Of a DNA stretch of 64,000 nt, positions 48,839 through 57,181 are shown one piece after another. The DNA lies in the NCBI RefSeq assembly GCF_009299835.1, contig NZ_VKCZ01000007.1:186001-250000 (forward strand). The letters are read 5' to 3'. The translations under genes and the position numbers were made by a program. The first letter of the stretch is position 1; each line of letters opens with the position of its first letter. This DNA comes from Microlunatus speluncae (lineage in GTDB: Bacteria > Actinomycetota > Actinomycetes > Propionibacteriales > Propionibacteriaceae). The notes under the pieces are model-generated. The model was not told the DNA's origin. It saw nothing but the letters and a program-made list of their open reading frames with translations, and did no database searches.

Positions 48839-49735
48839 GTGACCGAGGACGTGAGCACGGCGACTCCGCGACAGTGGCTGGCCGGAGCGCGGCCGCAGAC
48901 CCTACCCGCGGCGATCACTCCGGTCATCGTCGGATCGGCGCTGGCCCACGCGGACGGCGGGTTCGCCCTGGTGCCGGCAGTGCTGGCCCTGGTGGTGGCC
49001 CTCGCCCTGCAGGTCGGGGTCAACTACGCGAACGACTATTCGGACGGGATCCGCGGCACGGACAAGGATCGGGTCGGGCCGCTGCGGCTGGTCGGCTCGG
49101 GGCTGGCCCGCCCGAAGGACGTCCGGGCCGCGGCGTTCGTCAGCTTCGCCCTGGCCGCCGTCGCCGGCCTCGTGCTGGTGATCATCTCCCAGCAGTGGTG
49201 GCTGATCGCGGTGGGCGTCGCGTCGATCCTGGCCGCCTGGTTCTACACGGGCGGCAAGAAACCGTACGGCTATCTCGGCCTGGGCGAGGTGTTCGTGTTC
49301 GTCTTCTTCGGCCTGGTCGCGGTCTGCGGGACGACGCTGGTCCAGCTCGGCCGGATCAGCCTGCTGTCGGTGATCGGCGCGGTCGGCGTCGGTTGCTGGA
49401 CGACCGCGATCCTCGTCGCCAACAACCTGCGCGACATCAACGGCGACACCACCGCCGGCAAGGTGACGCTGGCGGTCCGGATCGGCGACCGGGCGACCCG
49501 CTGGCTCTATCTGATCTTGGTCGCGGTCGCCGTCGCGGCCCTGGTCGCCGTCTCGGCATTGACCACCTGGTGGGGATTGCTGGCCCTGGTCGGCCCGCTC
49601 TTGATCATCCCGTCGGTGCGCTCGGTGCTCCGCGGCGCCGTCGGCCGGGACCTGATCTCCGTGCTGAAGGCGACCGGCCGGTTCGAGGTGCTGGCCGCCC
49701 TCGGCCTGGCGATCGGAATGATCATCGGCGCCTGA
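48839..49735 (+). CDS. menA: 1,4-dihydroxy-2-naphthoate polyprenyltransferase
   Basis: A 298-residue UbiA-superfamily membrane prenyltransferase adding the isoprenoid tail to dihydroxynaphthoate. The first aspartate motif is NYANDYSDGIRGTD and the second is NNLRDINGDTTAGK. About eight helices. The GTG start gives MTEDVSTATPRQWLAGARPQ, family-like. Its prenyl donor is expected from the synthase at 4.5 kb. Confidence 0.94.
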   Translation: MTEDVSTATPRQWLAGARPQTLPAAITPVIVGSALAHADGGFALVPAVLALVVALALQVGVNYANDYSDGIRGTDKDRVGPLRLVGSGLARPKDVRAAAFVSFALAAVAGLVLVIISQQWWLIAVGVASILAAWFYTGGKKPYGYLGLGEVFVFVFFGLVAVCGTTLVQLGRISLLSVIGAVGVGCWTTAILVANNLRDINGDTTAGKVTLAVRIGDRATRWLYLILVAVAVAALVAVSALTTWWGLLALVGPLLIIPSVRSVLRGAVGRDLISVLKATGRFEVLAALGLAIGMIIGA

Positions 49736-49765
49736 CCGCAGTCGGATGATCTTGGTCCGGTCGGG

Positions 49766-50338
49766 TCAGCCGCCGGATCGATATCGCAGCCCGTCCATCA
49801 GGAGGTCGAGCAGCCGCGCCGCCTGCTCCCGCTGCTCGGGTTCGGACGCGACCAGCGAGACTCCGCCGATGCCGGTCAGCACGTCCTCCGCCGAAACGTC
49901 GGCCCGCACGATCCCGGCCTCGACGCTGGCCCGGAGCAGGGTGCCGATCGCCGTGAGCAGCCGGTCCCGGCTGTGCGCGTACGGATTCCCGCCCGAGGCG
50001 ATGATCGCGCGCAGGGTGTCGGACATGCCGCGCTTGGCCGTCATGTAGTCGACGAAGCGGTCCATCCAGGCCCGCAGTGCGACATCCGCCGGCTGCTCCG
50101 CCAACAACTCGTCGGCGGCGTCGCAGAGCCGGTCGAGCTCGTGCCGATAGGTCGCTTCGACCAGCGCCTCACGGGTCGGGAAGTGGCGATACAGGGTGCC
50201 GATGCCAACCCCGGCGTCCTTGGCCACCGCCTCCAGCGTCACGTCCTGCCCGTCCCGGGCGAACGCGTGGCCGGCGGCATCGAGCAGCCGGTCGCGGTTA
50301 CGCCGTGCGTCGGCGCGGAGTGGTCGGTCCTCGGGCAC
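49766..50338 (-). CDS. TetR family transcriptional regulator
   Basis: A 190-residue TetR-type regulator. The helix-turn-helix covers about residues 15-62 (DRLLDAAGHAFARDGQDVTL, EAVAKDAGVGIGTLYRHFPT). The C-terminal part resembles the group that controls reductase genes (GMSDTLRAIIASGGNPYAHS). It is divergent from the SDR gene, with two similar palindromes between, so repression of that gene and of itself is likely. Confidence 0.9.
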   Translation of the reverse strand: MPEDRPLRADARRNRDRLLDAAGHAFARDGQDVTLEAVAKDAGVGIGTLYRHFPTREALVEATYRHELDRLCDAADELLAEQPADVALRAWMDRFVDYMTAKRGMSDTLRAIIASGGNPYAHSRDRLLTAIGTLLRASVEAGIVRADVSAEDVLTGIGGVSLVASEPEQREQAARLLDLLMDGLRYRSGG

Positions 50339-50374
50339 GGCCCCATCCTTTCTCGTCCCACGATCGTTTGATAA

Positions 50375-50424
50375 TCGGAGGCACCTCCGGTTAATCTCGA
50401 AGAAGTACCGGAGGATCCTCCGGT
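50375..50424. promoter_or_regulatory. Pair of TetR-type operators upstream of the SDR gene
   Basis: ACCGGAGGATCCTCCGGT at 50407-50424 is a perfect 18-base palindrome. TCGGAGGCACCTCCGGT at 50375-50391 is a near copy with a one-base odd centre. Both lie between the TetR gene and the SDR start (50453), 16 bases apart. The shared half-site is CCGGAGG. Confidence 0.7.
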
Positions 50425-50452
50425 TTCATCGTACGTGGAATGGATGGAACCC

Positions 50453-51400
50453 ATGACCGACACCACCTCCCTGCTCAGCACCCCGTTCGGCGCCCAGTCC
50501 ACCGCGGCCGACGTGATCGCCGGCGTCGACCTGGCCGGCCGGCGCGCGATCGTCACCGGCGGCGCCTCCGGCATCGGCATCGAGACCGCCCGGGCCCTGG
50601 CCGGCGCGGGGGCCGAGGTGACCCTCGCCGTACGCGACACCGAGGCCGGCGAGCGCATCGCCCGGGATCTCGCCGCGGCCACCGGCAACGAGCAGCTGCG
50701 AGTCGCCCGGCTCGACCTGGCCGACCAGGCTTCGGTGGCCGCCTTCACCGCCGCCTGGCAGGGCCCGCTGCACCTGTTGATCAACAACGCCGGGGTGATG
50801 GCGTCCCCGCTCGGCCGCACCGCAGAGGGCTGGGAGCTGCAGTTCGCCACCAATCACCTGGGCCACTTCGCCCTGGCCACCGGCCTGCACGACGCGCTGG
50901 CCGCGGCCGGCGGCGCCCGGGTCGTCTCGGTCAGTTCCTCGGCCCATCTGCGCTCGCCGGTCGTGTTCGACGACGTCCATTTCGAGCGCCGCGAGTACGA
51001 GCCCTGGGCGGCGTACGGCCAGTCCAAGACGGCCAACGTCCTGTTCGCGGTCGAGGCCGACCGGCGCTGGGCGACCGACGGCATCCGGGTCAACGCCCTG
51101 ATGCCGGGCGGCATCCGGACCAACCTGCAGCGCTACGTCAGCGACGAAGAGCTGGAACGACTCCGGTTGGCCGCCGGCACCGAGGCCCCCACCTGGAAGA
51201 CCCCGGAGCAGGGTGCGGCGACGACCGTCCTGCTCGCCGCCTCGCCGTTGCTCGCCGGGATCGGCGGTCGCTACTTCGAGGACTGCAACGAGGCCGCCCC
51301 CAACCAGCCGGGCAGCCGTGCCGGCGTGGCTCCGTACGCCCTCGACCCCGACGCCGCCCGCCGACTCTGGCAGGTCTCCGAAGCCACCCTCACCGCCTGA
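50453..51400 (+). CDS. Short-chain dehydrogenase/reductase
   Basis: A 315-residue SDR oxidoreductase. The cofactor loop is IVTGGASGIGIETARALAGA. NNAGVMASPL follows, and the catalytic residues are SVSSSAH and AYGQSKTANVLF (Y-x3-K). The type resembles light-dependent protochlorophyllide-reductase/retinol-dehydrogenase-like SDRs that take NADP. Start MTDTTSLLSTPFGAQ; an upstream MEWMEP start is less likely. Probably repressed by the divergent TetR. Confidence 0.9.
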   Translation: MTDTTSLLSTPFGAQSTAADVIAGVDLAGRRAIVTGGASGIGIETARALAGAGAEVTLAVRDTEAGERIARDLAAATGNEQLRVARLDLADQASVAAFTAAWQGPLHLLINNAGVMASPLGRTAEGWELQFATNHLGHFALATGLHDALAAAGGARVVSVSSSAHLRSPVVFDDVHFERREYEPWAAYGQSKTANVLFAVEADRRWATDGIRVNALMPGGIRTNLQRYVSDEELERLRLAAGTEAPTWKTPEQGAATTVLLAASPLLAGIGGRYFEDCNEAAPNQPGSRAGVAPYALDPDAARRLWQVSEATLTA

Positions 51401-51411
51401 CCCCCCTCCTG

Positions 51412-51465
51412 CCGACTTGTCAGAACTGGGTTGTGCCAGAGGGCTACTCAGTTCTGACAAGTCGG
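51412..51465. terminator. Hairpin with the GACTTGTCAGAACTG repeat, after the SDR gene
   Basis: CCGACTTGTCAGAACTG at 51412-51428 and its exact complement at 51449-51465 form a 17-base stem with a 20-base loop. It begins 12 bases past the SDR stop and could end that transcript. The arms recur at 54.7 kb and 55.9 kb. Confidence 0.75.
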
Positions 51466-51587
51466 TGTTCGGGGCTCCCCGGGGCGTGGTCACCGGCGGG
51501 TCAACACCGCCGGACGCGGCGGCACCGGCAGGTGCGAATCGGCTAGGCTCACAACCGACTTCGTCCGTATCGCTGGGAGGGCCAGGA

Positions 51588-54500
51588 GTGCTGATCGCGG
51601 TAGCGGGCGCTCCCGCTCCCGCGCCCGCAATCTCAGCCCGGCTGCGCAACCAGTGCGCGGCGCTGCCGGCGCGGGCCCGCGCCCGGACGACCACGGTGCC
51701 GGACGGCGATACCGCCGGCGCGCTGATCGAGCTGGCCGAGTTGGCCACCGAGGCCGCCGCGAACGGTGAGCCGTTGGCGGTCTGCGCCGCCGATCTGCTC
51801 GTCTCCGACACCCCGCTGTTGCAGGTGCTGGACGACCCGCGGGACTCCTCCCGGGCGCTGGTCGGTGCCCGGCTCATCTCCGATCCGGCCGCGGTACGGA
51901 TCGAGCGCAACCGGCTGGTCTCCGCCGGCTCCGGGCGGCATCGGCTGACCGATCCCTCCGGCGCGTTCCTCGGCCTGCTGCTGCTCCGCCCGGCCGACCT
52001 GCCGGCCGCCGCCACTACCTGGCGGGATGCGGCCGCGGTGATCACGGACCAGGGCTGGTCCGACCTCGAGCCGGTGCAGACCGCTCTGCTCGCGCTGGTC
52101 CGTTCCGGCGTCACGCTGACCGCGGTCCCGGCGGATCCGTATCTCGGTGCCCGCGGGCCGGCGGCCAATGCCGAGCTGCTCGGCCGGGTCGAGTCGCTGG
52201 ACGAGCCCGATCTGGCCTGGCGTCAGGCCTCCCGGTCCGGCGACGGGGTCTGGTCGACGTTCGTGCTGCGCCGGATCTCCCGGCGACTCAGCCGGCTCTC
52301 GGTCCGGATCGGCCTGACCCCGAACGCCCTGACCTTGATCAGTCTGGTGATCGCGTTCGGCGCGGCGGCCATGATCGCGTTCGGTCCGCTGCCGGCGGTG
52401 ATCATCGGCGCGGTGCTGCTGCAGTTCTCCTTGATCATCGACTGTTCCGACGGCGAGGTGGCCCGGTCCACCCGCTCGTTCACCCCGTTCGGTGCCTGGG
52501 CCGATCTGACCTCGGACCGGTTGAAGGAATATCTCGCCCTGGCCGCGCTCGCGGTCAACGCCACCACTCAGGGCAACGACGTCGCCTGGCTGCTCGCCCT
52601 GGCCGGCATGGGATTGCAGACCGTACGCCATCTGCAGGACTACTCGTTCGCGGACACCGTGCTGGTCTGGTGGCGCGCGCCGCGGCCGGACGTGCGGCCG
52701 TTGACCGACACCGCGGCACAGGTCCCGCCCGCCGGTCCGAGCGACGCGGTCACCCGGTTGATCGGGACGCCGACCGGGCCGGCGCACTGGATCAAGCAGG
52801 CCCTGCACGCTCAGATCGGCGAACGCTGGCTGGTGCTCTGCGCCGGCGTGATCATCGGCGGCCCGCTGGTGGCACTGGTCGCCTATCTGATCTTGGTCGT
52901 GATCGCCGAGTTGTGGACGCTGACCGGGTGGGTGTTGCGGACCGTGACCCGCGCCGACCGGGCTCCGCTGCCGGAGGCGACGGCCGGCCTGCTGGCCCGG
53001 CTCCGTGACGACGGCGTCCTGACCCGCGTCCTGGCCGGCCGGCCGCGGCGACCCCTCTCCTGGTTGCTGCCGCCGCTGCTGACCGCGATCGAGGCGGCCG
53101 TGCTGATCGGCCTGACCACCGCGATCGCCCCGTCGGCGCACTGGCTTGCGTACGGCTGGCTGGCGGTCGTCGCCTGTCGCCGGTACGACCTCTTCTACCG
53201 TCATCGCACCGGCCGGCAACCGCTGCCGTACGTCATCTCGGCGCTCGGCGGCGGCTGGCCGATCCGGATCCCGGTGCTGCTCGCCGGGGCGCTGACCGGA
53301 CCCGTCGGTTTCACCTGGGTGCTCGGGGTCGGCACGATCTGGCTCGCCCTGGTGGTCGTGCCGGAGAGCATCGGGTCCGCCGTCGCCTCGCTGCGGCCGC
53401 CGGGCCGGGAGTACGCCGAGCGGGCGCCGCTGAACGGCCCGGCCCGGCTCCGGCTGGCGAAGTCGGTCATCCGGCGCGGCCTCTCGGTGCCGACCACCCG
53501 GCTGCTGATGGCGATCACGCCGCCGCGGCGGCAGGCGCTGGTCGGTGGGCTGCCCGACACCGAGGAGAACTCGCTGGCCACCGCCGTCGGCCTGACCCGG
53601 CGCTACTCCGGCCGGGTGTTGCTGCTGGCCAACGACGTCGATCGCACCCGGCTGCAGCTGAGTCGGGTCGCCACCCTGCTGGACGCGCCGGGTGCCGTCG
53701 GCCGGATCACGGTGATCCCGAAGGCGGGCTGGAGCACGTACTGGACCTTCGTCACCGCGGAACTGGTCTGCTACACCCACGGCCTGTACGACTCGCCCCG
53801 GCCCGGCCGGCGCCGGATCCACGTCAACCTCTGGCACGGCACCGGGCCGAAGTGGAACGCCAACGCCAACTTCGCCCAGCGGATCGGCGCCCAGGCGCAC
53901 TCCGCCTCCAGCCCGCTCTGGGGAGTCGAAGCGGTCCGGGCCCTGTCGATGCGGCCGGAGACCACGCTGGTCGCCGGCAACCCGCGACAGGACGTGATCA
54001 GCGCCGCCACCGATCGGTCGGTGGTGTCCGCGGTCGGGATCGACCCGACCCGGCCGTTCGTGCTCTGGCTACCGACGTTTCGCAGCTCGTCGGCCGCCGG
54101 TCTGGTCGGGCTGGCCGAGGGCGAACCGCTGACCGCCGAGGCCGCCCGGGCCTTCGCCGCCGCGGCCGACCTGGCCGGCGTGCAGTTGATCACCAAGCCA
54201 CACCGGCTGGACGCGGCCCGGCTGGACCAGCTCGGACTGCGGGTGATCACCGATGATGATCTTGGTGCGGCCAGCCTGACCCTGTATCAGTTGATCGGCC
54301 TGGCCGACGGGATGCTGTCGGACTACTCCAGCGTCTGGGTCGACTATCTGGACACCGGCCGATCGATCGGCCTGTACGTGCCAGATCTGGCCAGTTACAC
54401 CGATGGCCGCGGCCTGAACCTGCCGCTGCTCGGCGACGTCGCCGACGAGTTGATCATCACCGAGCACACCGTCTCGGACTTCTTCTCCGCGGTAGCGGAC

Positions 54501-54653
54501 GGCAAGTGCTTCGCCGAGGACGGCCAGCTCCGGCTCCGCCGCCGCCTGGCCATGATCACCGTGCCCCCGGGCGGCCGTACCGACCAACTGATCACCGACC
54601 TCCGCACCCTGGCCCTCCACCTCCACCACACCGACCTCGGCCTAACCCCCTGA
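51588..54653 (+). CDS. Fused CDP-alcohol phosphotransferase and CDP-glycerol glycerophosphotransferase
   Basis: A 1021-residue protein with three parts. Residues 1-215 are a degenerate nucleotidyltransferase-like region. Around 275-310 the CDP-alcohol signature is intact (DCSDGEVAR, G-x3-D-x3-D in GAWADLTSD) amid several helices. From about 680 the C-terminal third resembles CDP-glycerol:polyglycerophosphate transferases of teichoic acid synthesis (HVNLWHGTGPKWN, VAGNPRQDVI, DYSSVWVDYL). It would make a phosphate-containing wall or membrane glycan. GGGAGGGCCAGGA precedes the GTG start; longer in-frame starts overlap the SDR gene. Middle helices connect the two enzymes. Confidence 0.82.
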   Translation: MLIAVAGAPAPAPAISARLRNQCAALPARARARTTTVPDGDTAGALIELAELATEAAANGEPLAVCAADLLVSDTPLLQVLDDPRDSSRALVGARLISDPAAVRIERNRLVSAGSGRHRLTDPSGAFLGLLLLRPADLPAAATTWRDAAAVITDQGWSDLEPVQTALLALVRSGVTLTAVPADPYLGARGPAANAELLGRVESLDEPDLAWRQASRSGDGVWSTFVLRRISRRLSRLSVRIGLTPNALTLISLVIAFGAAAMIAFGPLPAVIIGAVLLQFSLIIDCSDGEVARSTRSFTPFGAWADLTSDRLKEYLALAALAVNATTQGNDVAWLLALAGMGLQTVRHLQDYSFADTVLVWWRAPRPDVRPLTDTAAQVPPAGPSDAVTRLIGTPTGPAHWIKQALHAQIGERWLVLCAGVIIGGPLVALVAYLILVVIAELWTLTGWVLRTVTRADRAPLPEATAGLLARLRDDGVLTRVLAGRPRRPLSWLLPPLLTAIEAAVLIGLTTAIAPSAHWLAYGWLAVVACRRYDLFYRHRTGRQPLPYVISALGGGWPIRIPVLLAGALTGPVGFTWVLGVGTIWLALVVVPESIGSAVASLRPPGREYAERAPLNGPARLRLAKSVIRRGLSVPTTRLLMAITPPRRQALVGGLPDTEENSLATAVGLTRRYSGRVLLLANDVDRTRLQLSRVATLLDAPGAVGRITVIPKAGWSTYWTFVTAELVCYTHGLYDSPRPGRRRIHVNLWHGTGPKWNANANFAQRIGAQAHSASSPLWGVEAVRALSMRPETTLVAGNPRQDVISAATDRSVVSAVGIDPTRPFVLWLPTFRSSSAAGLVGLAEGEPLTAEAARAFAAAADLAGVQLITKPHRLDAARLDQLGLRVITDDDLGAASLTLYQLIGLADGMLSDYSSVWVDYLDTGRSIGLYVPDLASYTDGRGLNLPLLGDVADELIITEHTVSDFFSAVADGKCFAEDGQLRLRRRLAMITVPPGGRTDQLITDLRTLALHLHHTDLGLTP

Positions 54654-54724
54654 ACACCCCGAGTTGTCAGACTCTGGGCACGCTATAGCGTGCCTAGAGT
54701 CTGACAAGTCGGGGTTCAGGGGGT
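54646..54724. terminator. Near-perfect palindrome containing both convergent stop codons
   Basis: The palindrome is centred at 54685/54686 (GGCACGCTATAGCGTGCC) and extends about 38 bases each way with one G-T pair, one mismatch and two bulges. It includes TTGTCAGACTCT, related to the hairpins at 51.4 and 55.9 kb. The TGA stops of the fused enzyme (54651) and of the glycosyltransferase (54716) both lie in its arms. It probably works as a bidirectional terminator. Confidence 0.75.
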
Positions 54725-55867
54725 GGTGACCTCGTCGTAGATGGTTTCGAGGGCGGCGGTGCAGTGGCGGATGTCGAACTGCTCCAGCACTCGTTGGCGG
54801 CCCTGGCGGCCGAGCCGGTCGGCCAGTTGATCATCGGTGAGGACGTGTTCCAGGTGCGCGGCCAGGCCGGCGACGTCCTTCTCCTGGGCCAGCAGGCCGG
54901 TCGTGCCGTGAGCGACGGCTTCGCGGAGCGGTCCGTGGGCGTACGACACCACCGGCGCGCCGTGCAGCCCGGCCTCGAGGAACACCATGCCGAAGCCCTC
55001 GGCGTCGCCGTCGGGCCCGGTCCGCGACGGGACGCAGAAGACGGCGGCCCGGTCGAGCATCGCGGCGACCTCGTCGGAGGTACGGAAGCCGGCCAGGGTC
55101 AGGTCCAGGCCGGCGGCATCGGCTCGGCGCCGCGCCTCCCCGGCCAACGGGCCGTCGCCGAGCATCGTGATCGGAGTCTTGCGCAGGTCTTCCGGCAGTT
55201 GCGCGACGGCGTCGAGCAGGTCCAGCACGCCCTTCTTCGGCACCAGCCGGCCGACGAAGACGATCCCGTTCCGGTCCGACCGCGGCAGCAGCGGGCTGGC
55301 CGCGTCGATGCCCCGCACATCGATGCCCGTGTAGTGCACGGTGACCCGGCTCTCCGGAGCGCCGAGCGCGATCAGTCGGTCGGCGATGAAGTCCGACACC
55401 GCGACCAGCCGGTCGGCGTAGTCGAACAGCCGCCGCAGCCGGCGCCGATACTCCCGGCCCCGCCCCATCGGCAGCCGCGGCACCCGGGTCACGTCGTAGC
55501 CGTGGAAGGTCGCCACCATCGGCAACCCGGCCCGCTTGGCCACCGGCAGCGCCCGGATCGCGGACGGCCCGAAGTGCGCGTGCAGGACCTGTGCCTCGGC
55601 CTCCATCAGGAAGTTGACGTACTGCCGCTCCCAACCCACCGTGCCGAGCAGCTCGCCGCGCAGCTTGCGCAGCCGGGAGGCGCCGGTGAACGGTGCGAAA
55701 TCCGCCGGCACCAAGGGATCCGGAAGCTCCTGCATCCCGACCCGGACGCCCTGCCAGCGGGCCATCGCGGCCATCTGATCCCGGATGAACGTCTCCGACG
55801 GCGGCAGCCAGACATCCCGCCAGACCGCGACGGTCGGCCGGTCGGCGGGGAGGTCGGAGTCGGGCAT
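54716..55867 (-). CDS. Glycosyltransferase family 4
   Basis: A 383-residue GT-B glycosyltransferase. The N-terminal half holds HAHFGPSAIRALP and ATFHGYDVTRVPRLP. The donor-binding half holds IVFVGRLVPKKGVLDLL, TMLGDGPLAGEARR and the E-x7-E segment (DAEGFGMVFLEAGLHGAPVV). It would add a sugar from a nucleotide donor to a cell-surface glycan or lipid. Facing the teichoic-type enzyme suggests a wall role, as an inference. Confidence 0.87.
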   Translation of the reverse strand: MPDSDLPADRPTVAVWRDVWLPPSETFIRDQMAAMARWQGVRVGMQELPDPLVPADFAPFTGASRLRKLRGELLGTVGWERQYVNFLMEAEAQVLHAHFGPSAIRALPVAKRAGLPMVATFHGYDVTRVPRLPMGRGREYRRRLRRLFDYADRLVAVSDFIADRLIALGAPESRVTVHYTGIDVRGIDAASPLLPRSDRNGIVFVGRLVPKKGVLDLLDAVAQLPEDLRKTPITMLGDGPLAGEARRRADAAGLDLTLAGFRTSDEVAAMLDRAAVFCVPSRTGPDGDAEGFGMVFLEAGLHGAPVVSYAHGPLREAVAHGTTGLLAQEKDVAGLAAHLEHVLTDDQLADRLGRQGRQRVLEQFDIRHCTAALETIYDEVTTP

Positions 55868-55920
55868 CTGCGCAACCCTAGCGGCACCGACGCCGGCCCA
55901 CCGTGACCCGCCACCCCTCC

Positions 55921-55988
55921 CCTCACGCCGACTTGTCAGAACTGAGAAGCCCTATGGCACAACTCAGTTCTGACAAGTCGGCGCGAGG
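55921..55988. terminator. Third hairpin of the GACTTGTCAGAACTG family
   Basis: Arms of 26 bases at 55921-55946 and 55963-55988 pair with one mismatch (core GCCGACTTGTCAGAACTGAG) around a 16-base loop. The loop sequence here (CCTATGGCACAA) is the inverse complement of the loop at 51.4 kb (TTGTGCCAGAGG), so the two copies lie in opposite orientation. It sits at the 5' side of the glycosyltransferase and of the MazG gene, not at a 3' end. Confidence 0.75.
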
Positions 55989-56005
55989 GGGTGTAGGAAA
56001 GGCGG

Positions 56006-56320
56006 GTGAGTCTTCCCGCGTTGCAAGATCAGCTGTCCGACTTCGCCGTACGCCGCGACTGGGGTCCGTTCCACACGCCGCGCAACCTGGTGCTGGCGCT
56101 GACCGGCGAGGTCGGCGAACTGGCCGCCGAGTTCCAGTGGCTGACCGAGGCGGAGACCGAGCGGGTGATGGACGATCCGGACAAGGCCCGCTCCGTCCGG
56201 CACGAGATGGCCGATGTGCTCATCTATCTGCTCCGCCTCGCCACCATCCTCGAAGTCGATCTCGAAGCTGCGCTGAAGGAGAAGATGGCCATCAACGAGA
56301 CCCGTTTCCCCGCCCCCTGA
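56006..56320 (+). CDS. MazG-like nucleotide pyrophosphohydrolase
   Basis: A 104-residue all-alpha NTP pyrophosphatase. Metal-binding acidic motifs are LTGEVGELAAEFQW (E-x-x-E) and RHEMADVLIYLLRLA (E-x3-D). This matches the small dCTP-pyrophosphatase-like (RS21-C6/MazG) type, which cleans up unwanted nucleotides. The start GTG begins 18 bases after the hairpin. Confidence 0.87.
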   Translation: MSLPALQDQLSDFAVRRDWGPFHTPRNLVLALTGEVGELAAEFQWLTEAETERVMDDPDKARSVRHEMADVLIYLLRLATILEVDLEAALKEKMAINETRFPAP

Positions 56321-56345
56321 CCCAGCCACCTCGGTCTGCGTTGCG

Positions 56346-56409
56346 GACGCGACCATCACGCGGCCGCGCGACCTCGGCAACGGTCGCGGCGGCCGACGAT
56401 GGTCGCGTC
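56346..56409. terminator. Bidirectional hairpin terminator
   Basis: GACGCGACCATC, GCGGCCG and GCGACC pair in order with GGTCGC, GCGGCCG and GATGGTCGCGTC across an eight-base loop, with two small internal bulges. The stem spans about 28 bases between the convergent MazG and ABC-ATPase genes. Confidence 0.75.
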
Positions 56410-56416
56410 GGCGGAG

Positions 56417-57181
56417 TCAGCCGTCGAGGCGGGAGAGGAATTCGCGGGTCCGTTGGTGGCGCGGCTCGGTGAACAGCTGCTCCGGCGGGCCCTGCTCCAG
56501 GATCGCGCCGGCGTGCAGGAAGCAGACCTTGTCCGCGACCTGCCGGGCGAAACCCATCTCGTGGGTGGCGATCACCATGGTCGTGCCCTCATCCCGCAGG
56601 CTGCGCAGCAGGGTCAGCACCTCCCCGACCAGCTCCGGGTCCAGGGCCGAGGTGACCTCGTCGAGCAAGATCAACATCGGCTGATTGACCAGCGCCCGAG
56701 CGATCGCGGCCCGCTGCTGCTGCCCACCGGACAGCTGATCCGGCCACGCCCGGGCCCGGTCGGCGAGCCCGACCCGGTCCAGCATCGCCATCGCCGCGGT
56801 ACGGGCCTGGGCCGGCGGGATCTTGTGCACCCGGATCGGCGCCAGGGTGACGTTGTCCAGCACCGACAGATGCGGAAACAGGTTGAACGCCTGGAACACG
56901 ATGCCGACCCGGGCCCGGATCCGGTCGGCGTCGACCCGCGGATCGGAGATGTCCTCGCCGGCCAGCAGGATCCGGCCGTCGTCGAGTTCCTCGAGCAGGT
57001 TGAGGCAGCGCAGCAGAGTCGACTTGCCCGAGCCAGAGCCGCCGATCAGCACGACGCACTCGCCCTCGGCCACGTCCAGGTCGAGCCCGTCCAGGACGAC
57101 CTGCGACCCGAAGGCTTTGCGCAGCCCCGTCGCCCGCAGCAGCCCCGCCGCCTGCAGCCCGGTGTCGTTCGCGTCGGTCAC
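56417..57181 (-). CDS. Polar amino-acid ABC transporter ATP-binding protein
   Basis: A 254-residue GlnQ-type ATPase. Walker A is GGSGSGKST, the Q-loop is VFQAFNLFPH, the signature is LSGGQQQRAAIAR, and Walker B is LILLDEVTSALDPE. Last of three coupled genes; its GTG overlaps the permease stop (GTGA). Confidence 0.92.
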   Translation of the reverse strand: MTDANDTGLQAAGLLRATGLRKAFGSQVVLDGLDLDVAEGECVVLIGGSGSGKSTLLRCLNLLEELDDGRILLAGEDISDPRVDADRIRARVGIVFQAFNLFPHLSVLDNVTLAPIRVHKIPPAQARTAAMAMLDRVGLADRARAWPDQLSGGQQQRAAIARALVNQPMLILLDEVTSALDPELVGEVLTLLRSLRDEGTTMVIATHEMGFARQVADKVCFLHAGAILEQGPPEQLFTEPRHQRTREFLSRLDG

